A stretch of 39,304 nucleotides of DNA from HGW-17 sp964516435 (GTDB lineage: Bacteria > Myxococcota_A > Polyangia > HGW-17), in assembly GCA_964516435.1 (NCBI GenBank), contig CAZEZP010000063.1, positions 1 through 39,304 on the forward strand, written 5' to 3'. Numbering within the stretch: the first letter of the stretch is position 1; each line of letters opens with the position of its first letter. Made by a program: the position numbers and the translations under genes. Positions 8,233-18,134 of the stretch are shown here, piece after piece. Under the pieces are notes generated by a model that saw only the letters and a program-made list of their open reading frames with translations, was not told the DNA's origin and did not search any database.

Positions 8233-9029
8233 CGCCGCAGCAGCCACACGCCGATCCCCAGCAGAACCAGGGATCCCCACTGGGCCGGCGTCAAATAGAG
8301 ATAGCGGCGGTCGATGACCCGCAGAAAATCGAAGAAGAAACGGATGGGCGCATAGGAAACGAACACGACGCCGGTGGTGAAGCCGGGCCGCCAGGGCCAG
8401 CGGCGATGGCTTATGTACAGGATGGCCAGCATCACGAACGTATAGAGGAATTCAAACAATCCCAGATCGAAGCGGCCAGGCAGATGATGGATATTGTAGA
8501 TTTGGTCGGGGTCGTTGATGGGCCAGCGCACGGAAAACCAGGAATCCGTGAAACGCCCGGGATGATCGTGCGCCACGGTGCATCCCAGCCGCCCGAACAC
8601 CCAGGCGTGCAGGCCGCCATAGAGCAGGATGTCCGTGGACACCCAGAAATCGAGCCGCTTGCGGACGGCAAACCAGGCCGCCGCCGCCAGTAGTCCCAGC
8701 AGGCCGCCAAACGAGGCGATTCCATCCCATACACGCAGCAGGACCAGGGGGTCTTTCAGGATGCGCTCCGGCTGGTAGGCCAGGATTTCGAACCAGTGCG
8801 CCCCCAGGAAGATGGCGATGGCGGTCACGGTGACCAGGTTGGCCACCGTCAGAGGATTGAGTCCCAGTTCCTCGCCCCTGCGCTGCACGAAATACATGCC
8901 CGTGAACAGGGCGATGGCCACCAGGACCCCGAAGGGGTGGATGGTGAACGGCCCCCACTGGAGGGGTGGAATCGAGATGTATGGAAAAATGGGTGCCAGC
9001 GCAGGAGTCAAAAAGAGGGAAATGGACAT
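8130..9029 (-). CDS. lgt: Prolipoprotein diacylglyceryl transferase family protein, variant signature
   Basis: An inner-membrane protein of 299 residues with about seven hydrophobic segments. Lgt transfers diacylglycerol from phosphatidylglycerol to the lipobox cysteine of prolipoproteins. Family features are the opening PLQWGPFTIHPFGVLVAIAL, a GRLG core and RFFFDFLR near the end. Compared with E. coli Lgt, several key positions differ: the HGG motif reads FGG, the GRxGN Asn is Cys, the signature Glu151 is Asp (GRLGCTVAHDHPG), and the Glu of the late R-x3-E motif is Asp. The invariant Gly154 equivalent is kept. Start ATG 9029 has AGGTGA upstream; GTG 9035 is the alternative. A lipoprotein gene ends 13 bp upstream, so co-transcription is likely. 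It could be the main Lgt of this lineage or a specialised paralogue. The Ser/Glu-rich tail overlaps coaBC. Confidence 0.85.
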   Translation of the reverse strand: MSISLFLTPALAPIFPYISIPPLQWGPFTIHPFGVLVAIALFTGMYFVQRRGEELGLNPLTVANLVTVTAIAIFLGAHWFEILAYQPERILKDPLVLLRVWDGIASFGGLLGLLAAAAWFAVRKRLDFWVSTDILLYGGLHAWVFGRLGCTVAHDHPGRFTDSWFSVRWPINDPDQIYNIHHLPGRFDLGLFEFLYTFVMLAILYISHRRWPWRPGFTTGVVFVSYAPIRFFFDFLRVIDRRYLYLTPAQWGSLVLLGIGVWLLRRYARGAGEPETTVSSGDGGEENREASAESSSSAT

Positions 9030-9042
9030 GTTCACCTGATTT

Positions 9043-11448
9043 CTAGTCGGGCGGCGCCACGGAAGTCACCCATCGCGCATACGAGACGATGACCTCGTAC
9101 GGCGGGTAGTCCATGGGCTGGCCCAGAAGCACGATGCGGTTGGAAGAAGCCTTGTAATTGAAGCCCGACGTCTTCGAGCGGTAGATGGCCTCATAATGGG
9201 TCTGCTGCGGATTGGCGGGATTCTTGCGCTCGATGCCCACCGCCAGGGACACGGGGATGGGGGTGTGGCGCAGGACGATGGGGGAAGCAGCACCCGCCAT
9301 ATCCTCGATCATGATCTGCATGGTCGTGGTCAGATCCGCCTGGCACAGCGACGCCATGATTCCGCCCGTGCGCTGGATCAGTTCCTGATAGCCATGCGGC
9401 GCCGTGGAATTGCCGTTGTCGCCCTCCTGGCACTCCTGCGGGTCCGAATCCAGGATGTGCAGGCCATATGCCGTGACCTGGTTCTGCTCGGCCCACTGCA
9501 CCCAGGGTTCCACGAGCGGATCGCAGAAGACGGGATCCCACGCCGCATCGCTCAGGTCACCCATGCAGCGGTACACCTGATCGCATTCGGGCCGGTGGTT
9601 CCACATGCCGTCGGAATACGACTGGCAGCGCAGCATCAACTGCGTGTTGGTCATGACGCTCATGCAGCCGGTCATGTCGGTGGCGGCGCACCCGCCGAAG
9701 AAGTGGCATTCGCTGGCGCCCCACGGCGCGGAACTGTTGCAGTAGTCCGCGCTCTGGTCCACCTCGTTGGCCACCTCGTCGGAGAGGAAGAACACGATGC
9801 GGGCCGCATCCGGACGGTATTTCTGCGTAGAATCCTGCTGCGGGGGCAGGTGGCGCTCCACGGCCTTCTGCATCTGGGTGAGACCGAACTCGGCGCCGCC
9901 GTCGGCCGTCTGGGCGCCGGCCGGATCGCCAACACACTCGCGAAAGCGCACGTCATCGCCCGGATTCCCGGAAGACAGCCAGTAGTCTCCCGACTGATTC
10001 GTGCCCGTGCAACAGGAACCGTCGTTGTCCTTGGTCATGTCCACCACGCACATACGCCAGGACAGTCCCAGGATAGAGGCAAGTTGCAAAAAAGTATTGG
10101 AAGCATTGGCCAGCCGGTCCTGATCGTCCGTCATGGAGCCGGAATCATCCACCACCCATACGATATCCGCCACGGGCGCCCGGTACAGGTAGGATTCGCA
10201 CTCGTTCTCCGTGGTGTCCGAAACGGAGGCGATGCAGGCGCCGGACCCGGCATCGGACACGTGGAAATCCACGTGCTCGCGGCTCTGCCAGTCGCTGTAG
10301 GCCGCCACCGCTCCCATCACGAGGGTCTTCTCGGCCGTATCCCGCTGCACCATGAGGTTGACCACGAAATTGTTGGCCGAATTCGTGAACGGAGCATTGA
10401 TGGGATTGGGAAAATCCGCCAGGTTGCGGTTGAGCAGCGCCGCGATGATGCGGTTGCGGATAATGCCCGGATTGGTGGCCGCCGACACGCTCATGGAGAG
10501 CGTCACGTTGACGATCTGATCCTTGAGCGCATGGCTTTGCATGTAGGTGCCGCCGGAAAGCGTGGTGACATTGCCCAGCGCCCGCAGGGCCACGATGATG
10601 TCGGACACCTCGCGCATCAGCAAGGCGTCGCTGGGTGCGCGGGACACCACGAAGCCGGACGTGGCATGGTCCGGATCGGTCATGTCGAAGCCCGCGGCGC
10701 CTTCCACCGGCGTGGGATTGGCCGGATCCATATGGGAATACACGGCCTCCTGCTCGATGGCCACCCGGAACAGGTTGCCCACATGGTTCTGGTACTGCAC
10801 CGGCCGGCGGCCCTGGCCGGCTTCCGTGCTGGCATTGCACACGAAGGTGCCTTCCTGCCCGTCGGGAATGCTGTCGCCATCGGTGTCCGGCACCTTGGGA
10901 TCGGTCTCGCCGCCCAGGCATTCCGCGTTGATGCAGATGGATTTTCCCGGATGGCAGTAGCTTTCCGGATCCACGCAGGTTCCCGTGCACACGATGGGAT
11001 CGTCCTCGCAGGTCCCCAACTTCCCGTCCCCGTTGCGGTCCTCGTCCCCGTCCATCACGCCGTCGTTGTCCGAATCCGTGTCCACGTAGTCGGGCTGGCC
11101 GTCGCCATCCGAATCCACGGGATTGGCATTGATGTCCGGGGAACCCTTCTCGACGGCATCCGGAACGCCATCGTTGTCCGAATCCAGGTCGATATGGTTG
11201 GGAATGCCGTCATGATCCGAATCCAGGTTGCATTCGCAGCCTTCATGGCCGTTGGAAATGCCGTCGTGATCATCATCGGCGAGCGTGCTGCACTCGTGCG
11301 TCTTGGTGGCGCACAACTCCGTGGTGTGATTGTTGGTGGCGTTGTTGGTCTGGTTGTTGAATCCCTGCTTTTTGCCGCCATCATCGCAGGCGGCGAGGAC
11401 CCAAGCGAACAGCGGGAGCACGAGAAGGAATGGCGTTCGAATCTGCAT
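9043..11448 (-). CDS. VWA-domain lipoprotein with calcium-binding repeats
   Basis: A large surface or periplasmic lipoprotein of 801 residues. The signal peptide ends in a lipobox (VLAAC, Cys21), followed by a short Asn-rich linker (NNQTNNATNN). Residues about 50-160 hold Asp-rich thrombospondin type-3-like calcium motifs such as DSDHDGIPNHIDLDSDNDG. A von Willebrand factor A domain begins with the MIDAS motif VVDDSGSM near residue 434. It is long and Cys-rich, with inserts such as CCTGTN and HFFGGCAATDMTGCM. A C-terminal beta-rich segment follows. VWA domains bind protein ligands through a metal ion; the ligand here is unknown. ATG 11448 was chosen because GGAGG lies 8 bases upstream and the signal peptide starts there. 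The gene is followed after 13 bp by the lgt-family gene. Confidence 0.88.
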   Translation of the reverse strand: MQIRTPFLLVLPLFAWVLAACDDGGKKQGFNNQTNNATNNHTTELCATKTHECSTLADDDHDGISNGHEGCECNLDSDHDGIPNHIDLDSDNDGVPDAVEKGSPDINANPVDSDGDGQPDYVDTDSDNDGVMDGDEDRNGDGKLGTCEDDPIVCTGTCVDPESYCHPGKSICINAECLGGETDPKVPDTDGDSIPDGQEGTFVCNASTEAGQGRRPVQYQNHVGNLFRVAIEQEAVYSHMDPANPTPVEGAAGFDMTDPDHATSGFVVSRAPSDALLMREVSDIIVALRALGNVTTLSGGTYMQSHALKDQIVNVTLSMSVSAATNPGIIRNRIIAALLNRNLADFPNPINAPFTNSANNFVVNLMVQRDTAEKTLVMGAVAAYSDWQSREHVDFHVSDAGSGACIASVSDTTENECESYLYRAPVADIVWVVDDSGSMTDDQDRLANASNTFLQLASILGLSWRMCVVDMTKDNDGSCCTGTNQSGDYWLSSGNPGDDVRFRECVGDPAGAQTADGGAEFGLTQMQKAVERHLPPQQDSTQKYRPDAARIVFFLSDEVANEVDQSADYCNSSAPWGASECHFFGGCAATDMTGCMSVMTNTQLMLRCQSYSDGMWNHRPECDQVYRCMGDLSDAAWDPVFCDPLVEPWVQWAEQNQVTAYGLHILDSDPQECQEGDNGNSTAPHGYQELIQRTGGIMASLCQADLTTTMQIMIEDMAGAASPIVLRHTPIPVSLAVGIERKNPANPQQTHYEAIYRSKTSGFNYKASSNRIVLLGQPMDYPPYEVIVSYARWVTSVAPPD

Positions 11449-11483
11449 CGTACATGCCTCCGGGAGAGTGTTGGCCCGCCGGC

Positions 11484-11489
11484 AGTATA
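11484..11489 (-). promoter_or_regulatory. Putative -10 element of the VWA lipoprotein gene
   Basis: On the minus strand TATACT (five of six consensus matches) lies 36 bases before the start codon, in the 109-bp gap after dnaK. No convincing -35 hexamer is seen at the right distance. Confidence 0.3.
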
Positions 11490-11557
11490 CCCAATCCCGG
11501 AAAATGTGCATCCCGAAAAAAGCGTATGTTATTGAAGTTCACGGAGCGGGAATGGAC

Positions 11558-13441
<1,884 letters not shown>

Positions 13442-13517
13442 TTTCATGCCTCCGGCTGATACGAAAACGTGCGCCGGCGCGGGGATTCGGAATTCCCGGA
13501 ACGTCCGGCTGGGCGTG

Positions 13518-13545
13518 AAAGTAAGCACGACACCCGCAGTGTCAA
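13518..13545 (-). promoter_or_regulatory. Putative dnaK promoter with overlapping inverted repeat
   Basis: On the minus strand, TTGACA (13545-13540) and TACTTT (13523-13518) are 16 bases apart. An inverted repeat GACAC-N5-GTGTC (13529-13543) overlaps the -35 and spacer and could bind a regulator. No CIRCE element is present. A tandem 11-base repeat (CCCTGAAAAA) lies just upstream at about 13552-13572. Confidence 0.4.
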
Positions 13546-13582
13546 TTCCCGCCCTGAAAAATCCCTGAAAAACATCCGGGCA

Positions 13583-14557
13583 TCACGATTCTTCGCCCGC
13601 GCACCCCAGGTACATCCCGCAGTTGGAGCCGATTTCGTTCTCGGCCAGTTCGCCGATGCTCAGGATGCACTCGTAGCCGGCCGCGCGGCAGGCATCGACG
13701 ATCCAGCCCGCGCTTTCGGGCCTTTGCGGATCGAAGGCGCTTTCGAGGCCGTTTTCCGCGCTGCTGACCGTGGGATTCACCGGCGTCACCTTGAGCAGGA
13801 AGCGTTCCGGCGGAAAATGCGGCAGCAGTTCCGCAGGCTCGAAAGGCACACCGCGCGAGAGGGCAAAGTTCAGTGTAATCTTGCGGTCGCCTGGCTCGAA
13901 CCAGGCGCGGCCGTATTCCCCCATTTCCGCGAACGTCCACGTGCGCGCGGGAATCAACTGCCGGCGGACGGCCTCGCGGGTGGTGTGCAGGGAAAACTGC
14001 AACTGGAACCGCTCTCCGAATCCCATGCGGCGCTTGATGCGCAGGAGATCCTCGAAAAACGCCCCGCAGGAGGCGGGCGCGATGGTGGAGATGGAAGGAT
14101 GGAAACCGGGCGCATGGAAGCGCTCGGGAACGGCTTCGATGACGCGCGTCACGTCCCGATTGAACGCCGGATCCCCCATGCGCGCGAACTGGATCTTCCA
14201 CTTGGGCACCGGCACCGCGCCATCGGGGAAGCGACGGCGCACCAGGAAATCGATCTGGGCGAGCATCTCCTGCGCCGACACCGGCCCCGCGTAGCGCTCC
14301 CGGCCCGCGTCGCAGAAGGGGCAGCGCACAGGGCAGCCGCGTGAAACCGATACGATGTTGACCCACTTCTGCGTCCAGTGGAAAGGTGGCTGCACGCTCT
14401 CGACCATTTCCACGCGCGCCCCGTCGGGCAGTCGCGCCACGAACACGGATGCGAGATCCGGATCGCTACGCTCGTACAGGATGCGCAGGCCGGTTTCGCC
14501 GGATTCGGGTGGAGAAGGCATCGAAACGGGCATCGATGGACTGTGTCGCGTCGTCAT
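13583..14557 (-). CDS. RlmN/Cfr-like radical SAM protein
   Basis: A radical S-adenosylmethionine enzyme of about 324 residues. The iron-sulfur cluster motif is RGCPVRCPFC (CxxxCxxC; Cys75, 79 and 82), followed by DAG. The order of motifs follows the RlmN/Cfr methyltransferase family: a GEP-like motif (ARMGDPAFN), the central FSLHTT (RlmN has SLHA), and a late cysteine in GSNCGMYLG that lines up with the methyl-accepting Cys355 of E. coli RlmN. The usual N-terminal RlmN accessory domain is short and different. A nucleic-acid methylase or related chemistry is plausible, but the divergence leaves the substrate open. Start is uncertain: ATG 14557, GTG 14563 and internal ATGs all lack a good ribosome binding site. 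Neighbouring genes give no clue. Confidence 0.75.
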   Translation of the reverse strand: MTTRHSPSMPVSMPSPPESGETGLRILYERSDPDLASVFVARLPDGARVEMVESVQPPFHWTQKWVNIVSVSRGCPVRCPFCDAGRERYAGPVSAQEMLAQIDFLVRRRFPDGAVPVPKWKIQFARMGDPAFNRDVTRVIEAVPERFHAPGFHPSISTIAPASCGAFFEDLLRIKRRMGFGERFQLQFSLHTTREAVRRQLIPARTWTFAEMGEYGRAWFEPGDRKITLNFALSRGVPFEPAELLPHFPPERFLLKVTPVNPTVSSAENGLESAFDPQRPESAGWIVDACRAAGYECILSIGELAENEIGSNCGMYLGCAGEES

Positions 14558-14627
14558 GCGCACGGAACATACGGATGCGGCCGGCTCCTGGCAAGACGGA
14601 AAAACCGGGGCCGCGCAAAAAGCGGAT

Positions 14628-15278
14628 TCAAGGCTCCTGTTTCTCGTCTCCCGGCCGCACGTTGCGGTAGTTGTCGTCCGGCGGCGGCGCGGGCGGATGC
14701 TCCCGGATCTCGATGGGCTTCATGTCCGCATCCTTCTTCTCCGGCTCCTCCGGCGGCGGCAACTGCACGTCCCGGCGGTGCGGGTCGGCCGCCGGCCCGC
14801 TCACCACCTTCTCGCGGGCGCAGGATGCGGACCCGATGACCGCGGCCGCCATCAATCCCGCGGCCGCCAGCCGGCGCACGGGAGAAGACCGCCCTCCGGC
14901 ATCCAGGAATTCGGGTTCGTGCACCTTCTGCGCCGGCCCGTGCACATGCAGCCGGTAGCAGAAGCCCGGAATCACGATATGATCGCCATCGAGCACCATC
15001 ACGGGCTTTTCCACGGGCACGTCCACATGGCGCCCGGCCCGGTGGACCTGCGCCCAGCCCGCCGCATCCGCCGGCCGCCAGAAAGCCAGGCGGTCATCGG
15101 ACGACACCCACAGGCATCCAGCGCTTCCCTCTTCCCGCGGCCCCAGATGCACCGTGCCATCCAGGCGAAGCGAGAGGACATGATTTTCAGCGCCCGAGAG
15201 CGCCACGCAGCGGATGTAGCGGAGATCCTCGGAGGATGGCTGCACGTTTTCCAGACACAGCGCGATGGGATGAGGCAT
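14628..15278 (-). CDS. FHA-like domain protein with one membrane segment
   Basis: A 216-residue protein in three parts. The N-terminal ~120 residues are beta-rich with an order of motifs reminiscent of a forkhead-associated domain (SLRLDGTVHLGPREEG, then a WRP turn, then VLDGDHIVIPGFCYRLHVHG). The phosphothreonine-binding residues usual for FHA (GR, SxxH) are not clear, so it would be degenerate. Around residues 140-156 lies a hydrophobic segment (RRLAAAGLMAAAVIGSASC) fitting a single membrane helix. The last 60 residues are Pro/Glu-rich. ATG 15278 follows AAGGA. The gene lies 71 bp after pruA on the same strand. A link to the Ser/Thr kinase upstream in the window would fit an FHA domain, but is speculative. 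Confidence 0.55.
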   Translation of the reverse strand: MPHPIALCLENVQPSSEDLRYIRCVALSGAENHVLSLRLDGTVHLGPREEGSAGCLWVSSDDRLAFWRPADAAGWAQVHRAGRHVDVPVEKPVMVLDGDHIVIPGFCYRLHVHGPAQKVHEPEFLDAGGRSSPVRRLAAAGLMAAAVIGSASCAREKVVSGPAADPHRRDVQLPPPEEPEKKDADMKPIEIREHPPAPPPDDNYRNVRPGDEKQEP

Positions 15279-15349
15279 GGCGTCCTTCCTTTCCGTTCAG
15301 GGAACGAGGCACGCCCAGCAAAGCACGAAACGCCCGGCGTGGCAAGCGT

Positions 15350-16978
15350 TCATTTTCCCATGAACGGATAGGCGAAATCGGTCGGGGGAACGAATGTTTC
15401 CTTGATGTTGCGCGGCGAGGTCCAGCGCAGCAGGTTGAACGGACTTCCGGCCTTGTCGTTGGTGCCCGACCCGCGCGCGCCACCGAAAGGCTGCAGTCCC
15501 ACCACCGCGCCCGTGGGCTTGTCGTTGATGTACAGGTTGCCGGCCGCGTGGCGCAGCACGCTCACAGCCCGCTCCACGGCTGCGCGATCCCTGGCGAACA
15601 CCGCCCCCGTGAGCCCGTACGGGCTCGTTTCATCGCACAGGCGCAGCGTTTCCTCGAATTTCCCGTCCGGGTACACGTGCACGGACAGGATGGGGCCGAA
15701 AAACTCCTCCTGCATCCAGAAGGAGCGCGGATCCTCCACCTCGAGGACCGTGGGCTCCACGAACCAGCCCGTCTTCCCGTCCGCGTTCCCGCCAAACGCC
15801 AGGCGCACTCCCGCCTCCGACCGGGCGCGCGCCTGCAGTCCCGAAAGCTTCTCGAACGCGGCCCGGTCGATGACGGCGTTCATGAAATGCGAAAAATCCC
15901 GTACATCGCCCAGCGTCACGCGCGACAGTTGCGCCGTGAGCGCCCCGCGCAGGCGCCCCCAGACGGAAGCCGGCACGTAGGCGCGCGAGGCCGCCGAACA
16001 CTTCTGCCCCTGGTATTCGAAAGCGCCGCGCACCAGGGCCGTGGCCGTTTCCTCCACGCCGGCGCTCTCGTGCACGAACACGAAATCCTTGCCGCCGGTT
16101 TCCCCCACCAGCCGCGGATAGGAGCGATAGCGCTCCAGGTTGGCTGCCACCTGCCGCCACAGCGTGTTGAAGGTGCCGTTGGAGCCCGTGAAATGCAGCC
16201 CCGCGAATGCCGGATGCGAGAGAGCCACGCGGCCGATGCGCGCACCCGGAGCGGGCACGAACTGCAGCACGCCCGGCGGCATGCCGGCCTCCTGGAAGAT
16301 GCGCATGAGATGATAGTTGCTCAGCAGGGCCGTGGTAGCCGGCTTCCAGACGACCGTGTTTCCCATGAGAATGGGGGAATTGGAGAGATTGCTGGCAATC
16401 GACGTGAAATTGAAGGGCGAAATGGCCAGGACGAACCCCTCCAGCGGCCGGTAGTCCATGACGTTGATCTGCCCCGGAGCCGCCACGGGCTGCCACGAGT
16501 GGATCTGCGAGGCGAACGCCGCATTGAAACGCAGAAAATCCACCACCTCCGCGACCGCATCTATTTCCGCCTGGTGCACGTTCTTGCCCTGGCCCAGCAT
16601 GGTGGCGGCCAGCATCCGGGCGCGATACCGGCCGGCGATGAGTTCGGCCGCGCGCAACTGGATCGCGGCCCGCCGGGCCAGCGGCAGTTCGGCCCACGCC
16701 GCCTGCGCGCGCACGGCTCCTTCGCAGGCCGCAGCGATCTCCACCTCGCCGGCCTGATGGCAGCGGGCCAGCACGTGCCCGTGCTCGGTGGGCATGCGCA
16801 CTTCCACGATCTCGCCGGTGTACACGTCCCTCCCATCCACGATGACCGGAATTTCCACCACGTCGTCGTACTGGCGCGCCAGTTCGGTCTCCAGTTGCTT
16901 CCGTTCGGGAGAGCCGGGGGCGAAGTCGAGTACGGGTTCGTGACGCGGCAGTGAAAAGGAAAAAATGGAATCGTTCAT
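15350..16978 (-). CDS. pruA: 1-pyrroline-5-carboxylate dehydrogenase (ALDH4-type)
   Basis: Oxidises glutamate gamma-semialdehyde, formed from proline via P5C, to glutamate with NAD. The 542 residues match the stand-alone, ALDH4A1-like form. Visible features are PFNFTSIASNLSNSPILMGN with WKPA for NAD binding, LVGETGGKDFVFVHESA with the general-base Glu, the catalytic Cys near residue 327 in YQGQKCSAASRAYVP, EEFFGPILSVHVY, and the family-typical C-terminal RWTSPRNIKETF ending in YPFMGK. ATG 16978 was chosen since AGGAGGA lies just upstream; a longer frame upstream would begin in the operator region. A proline dehydrogenase gene is not in the window. The divergent LysR gene and the operator-like repeats between them suggest substrate-responsive control. 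Confidence 0.95.
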   Translation of the reverse strand: MNDSIFSFSLPRHEPVLDFAPGSPERKQLETELARQYDDVVEIPVIVDGRDVYTGEIVEVRMPTEHGHVLARCHQAGEVEIAAACEGAVRAQAAWAELPLARRAAIQLRAAELIAGRYRARMLAATMLGQGKNVHQAEIDAVAEVVDFLRFNAAFASQIHSWQPVAAPGQINVMDYRPLEGFVLAISPFNFTSIASNLSNSPILMGNTVVWKPATTALLSNYHLMRIFQEAGMPPGVLQFVPAPGARIGRVALSHPAFAGLHFTGSNGTFNTLWRQVAANLERYRSYPRLVGETGGKDFVFVHESAGVEETATALVRGAFEYQGQKCSAASRAYVPASVWGRLRGALTAQLSRVTLGDVRDFSHFMNAVIDRAAFEKLSGLQARARSEAGVRLAFGGNADGKTGWFVEPTVLEVEDPRSFWMQEEFFGPILSVHVYPDGKFEETLRLCDETSPYGLTGAVFARDRAAVERAVSVLRHAAGNLYINDKPTGAVVGLQPFGGARGSGTNDKAGSPFNLLRWTSPRNIKETFVPPTDFAYPFMGK

Positions 16979-17047
16979 GGCATTCCTCCTCAAAAAGGGC
17001 TGGCCGGCAATGGGCATCGGCCTTTCCGATGAAATCTAGCGCTGGCC

Positions 17048-17099
17048 TTTCATGAAATAAAATGATACTTTTTCATCAAAATGATGAATTTAGTTCATC
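17048..17099. promoter_or_regulatory. Operator array between pruA and the LysR gene
   Basis: The AT-rich pruA-lysR gap holds three half-sites spaced 11 bases apart: TTCATC at 17072-17077, GATGAA at 17083-17088 and TTCATC at 17094-17099. Adjacent halves form two overlapping inverted repeats, each with a 5-base centre. A separate palindrome TTTCATGAAA lies at 17048-17057. The layout fits an autoregulated LysR-type divergent promoter. Confidence 0.6.
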
Positions 17100-17130
17100 A
17101 TTTATCTGGAACTGCACCCCCGGAGGTCTC

Positions 17131-18051
17131 ATGGACATCGACTGGAACCGTCTGCACGCATTCTGGGTGGCCGCCCGCAGCGACACGCTCGCACAGGCGG
17201 CCGGCCGCCTGCACGTGAGTCCGTCGGCCGTCAGCCACGCGCTGCGCAAACTCGAGGAGGAACTGGGGGTGGCGCTCATGGTCCCTTCCGGGCGCCGACT
17301 GGAGCCGAGCCCGGCCGGCCGGCGGCTCCTTTCCCTCTGCGACCAGGCTTTCGGGCAACTCGCCGACATCCGGCGGGTCCTGCACACGGATGCGGCCGAG
17401 GATCTGGTCCTCGGCTGCACGGTGGAGTTCGGCACCCAGGTGCTGGTGCGCAAACTGGCGCCGTTCATCCGTGAGCACCCGGAAATCCGCCTGCACTTCC
17501 ATTTCCACAACGACCTGGCCGCGCCCCTGCTCGCGCGCGAGGTGGACCTGGCCGTGGACTGCCGGGAACACCTGCATCCGCGCCTGGAAGTCACCGAACT
17601 CTTCCGGGAACGCTACACCGTCGTGGCGACGCCGCGACTCGTCCAGATGCACGGTGTGAACTCCCCGGCCGACCTTGAGCGGGTTCCCCTGCTCTCCCTG
17701 GACCCGCGCGGGGAATGGTGGGACCGCTTCTTCTCCGTGCTTGCGCGCGAGAAACGCCCGGCGCCGGCGGCATTCCTCACGTACACGCACCTGCGCGGCA
17801 TGATCGGGGCGGCCTGCGAAGGCATCGGGGCGGCCCTGGTGCCGCGCTACGCCGTCACGGGAGAACTGGCGGCCGGCCGCCTGGTGGCCCTGTTTCCCGA
17901 TGTGCCCATCCCGGATGACCACTTCCGCATCTACCAGTTCGAAACGATGGCCAGGCGCCCCGCCAACCGCCTGCTCACGCAGTGGCTCACGACGCTGACG
18001 CTGCCGGAATACGCCGACGCCATCGCTCCGTCTGGCTCGGATATCCTATGA
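17131..18051 (+). CDS. LysR-family transcriptional regulator
   Basis: A 306-residue regulator. The N-terminal winged helix-turn-helix reads WNRLHAFWVAARSDTLAQAA, then GRLHVSPSAVSHALRKLEEE, the LysR signature. An effector-binding periplasmic-binding-protein-like domain fills residues about 90-295 (LGCTVEFGTQVLVRKLAPFI; AACEGIGAALVPRYAV). The ATG at 17131 has GGAGG (17122-17126); an upstream in-frame ATG at 17062 would place 23 extra residues across the operator and is rejected. The gene is transcribed away from pruA. By the usual LysR arrangement it likely regulates pruA and itself, perhaps sensing proline, P5C or another amino acid. That role is inferred from position. Confidence 0.9.
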   Translation: MDIDWNRLHAFWVAARSDTLAQAAGRLHVSPSAVSHALRKLEEELGVALMVPSGRRLEPSPAGRRLLSLCDQAFGQLADIRRVLHTDAAEDLVLGCTVEFGTQVLVRKLAPFIREHPEIRLHFHFHNDLAAPLLAREVDLAVDCREHLHPRLEVTELFRERYTVVATPRLVQMHGVNSPADLERVPLLSLDPRGEWWDRFFSVLAREKRPAPAAFLTYTHLRGMIGAACEGIGAALVPRYAVTGELAAGRLVALFPDVPIPDDHFRIYQFETMARRPANRLLTQWLTTLTLPEYADAIAPSGSDIL

Positions 18052-18087
18052 GCCGTGCCTAGACCATCAATTTACGGGGAGGAAATC

Positions 18088-18114
18088 ATGAATTACGAAC
18101 AAATCGAGGGGTGA
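18088..18114 (+). other. Eight-codon open frame with strong ribosome binding site
   Basis: GGGGAGGAAATC directly precedes ATG, followed by codons for MNYEQIEG and TGA, 36 bp after the LysR gene. It could be a leftover start of a deleted gene or a short leader peptide; nothing follows it on this strand, since the next gene is convergent. Confidence 0.3.
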
Positions 18115-18134
18115 AGTCCGGATTCCCCCTGTTT

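Noticed and set aside
9196..11535. Plus-strand open frame of about 779 codons opposite the VWA lipoprotein
   Set aside because: Antisense shadow of a protein with a clear signal peptide and MIDAS motif; no ribosome binding site and a biased His/Arg/Val composition.
13442..13582. CIRCE or heat-shock sigma element before dnaK
   Set aside because: Neither the TTAGCACTC-type repeat nor a heat-shock promoter pattern is present; only a sigma70-like pair and a short unrelated inverted repeat.
17062..17130. Upstream ATG start for the LysR gene
   Set aside because: It would translate the operator half-sites and lacks a ribosome binding site, while ATG 17131 has GGAGG and starts at the family's usual position.
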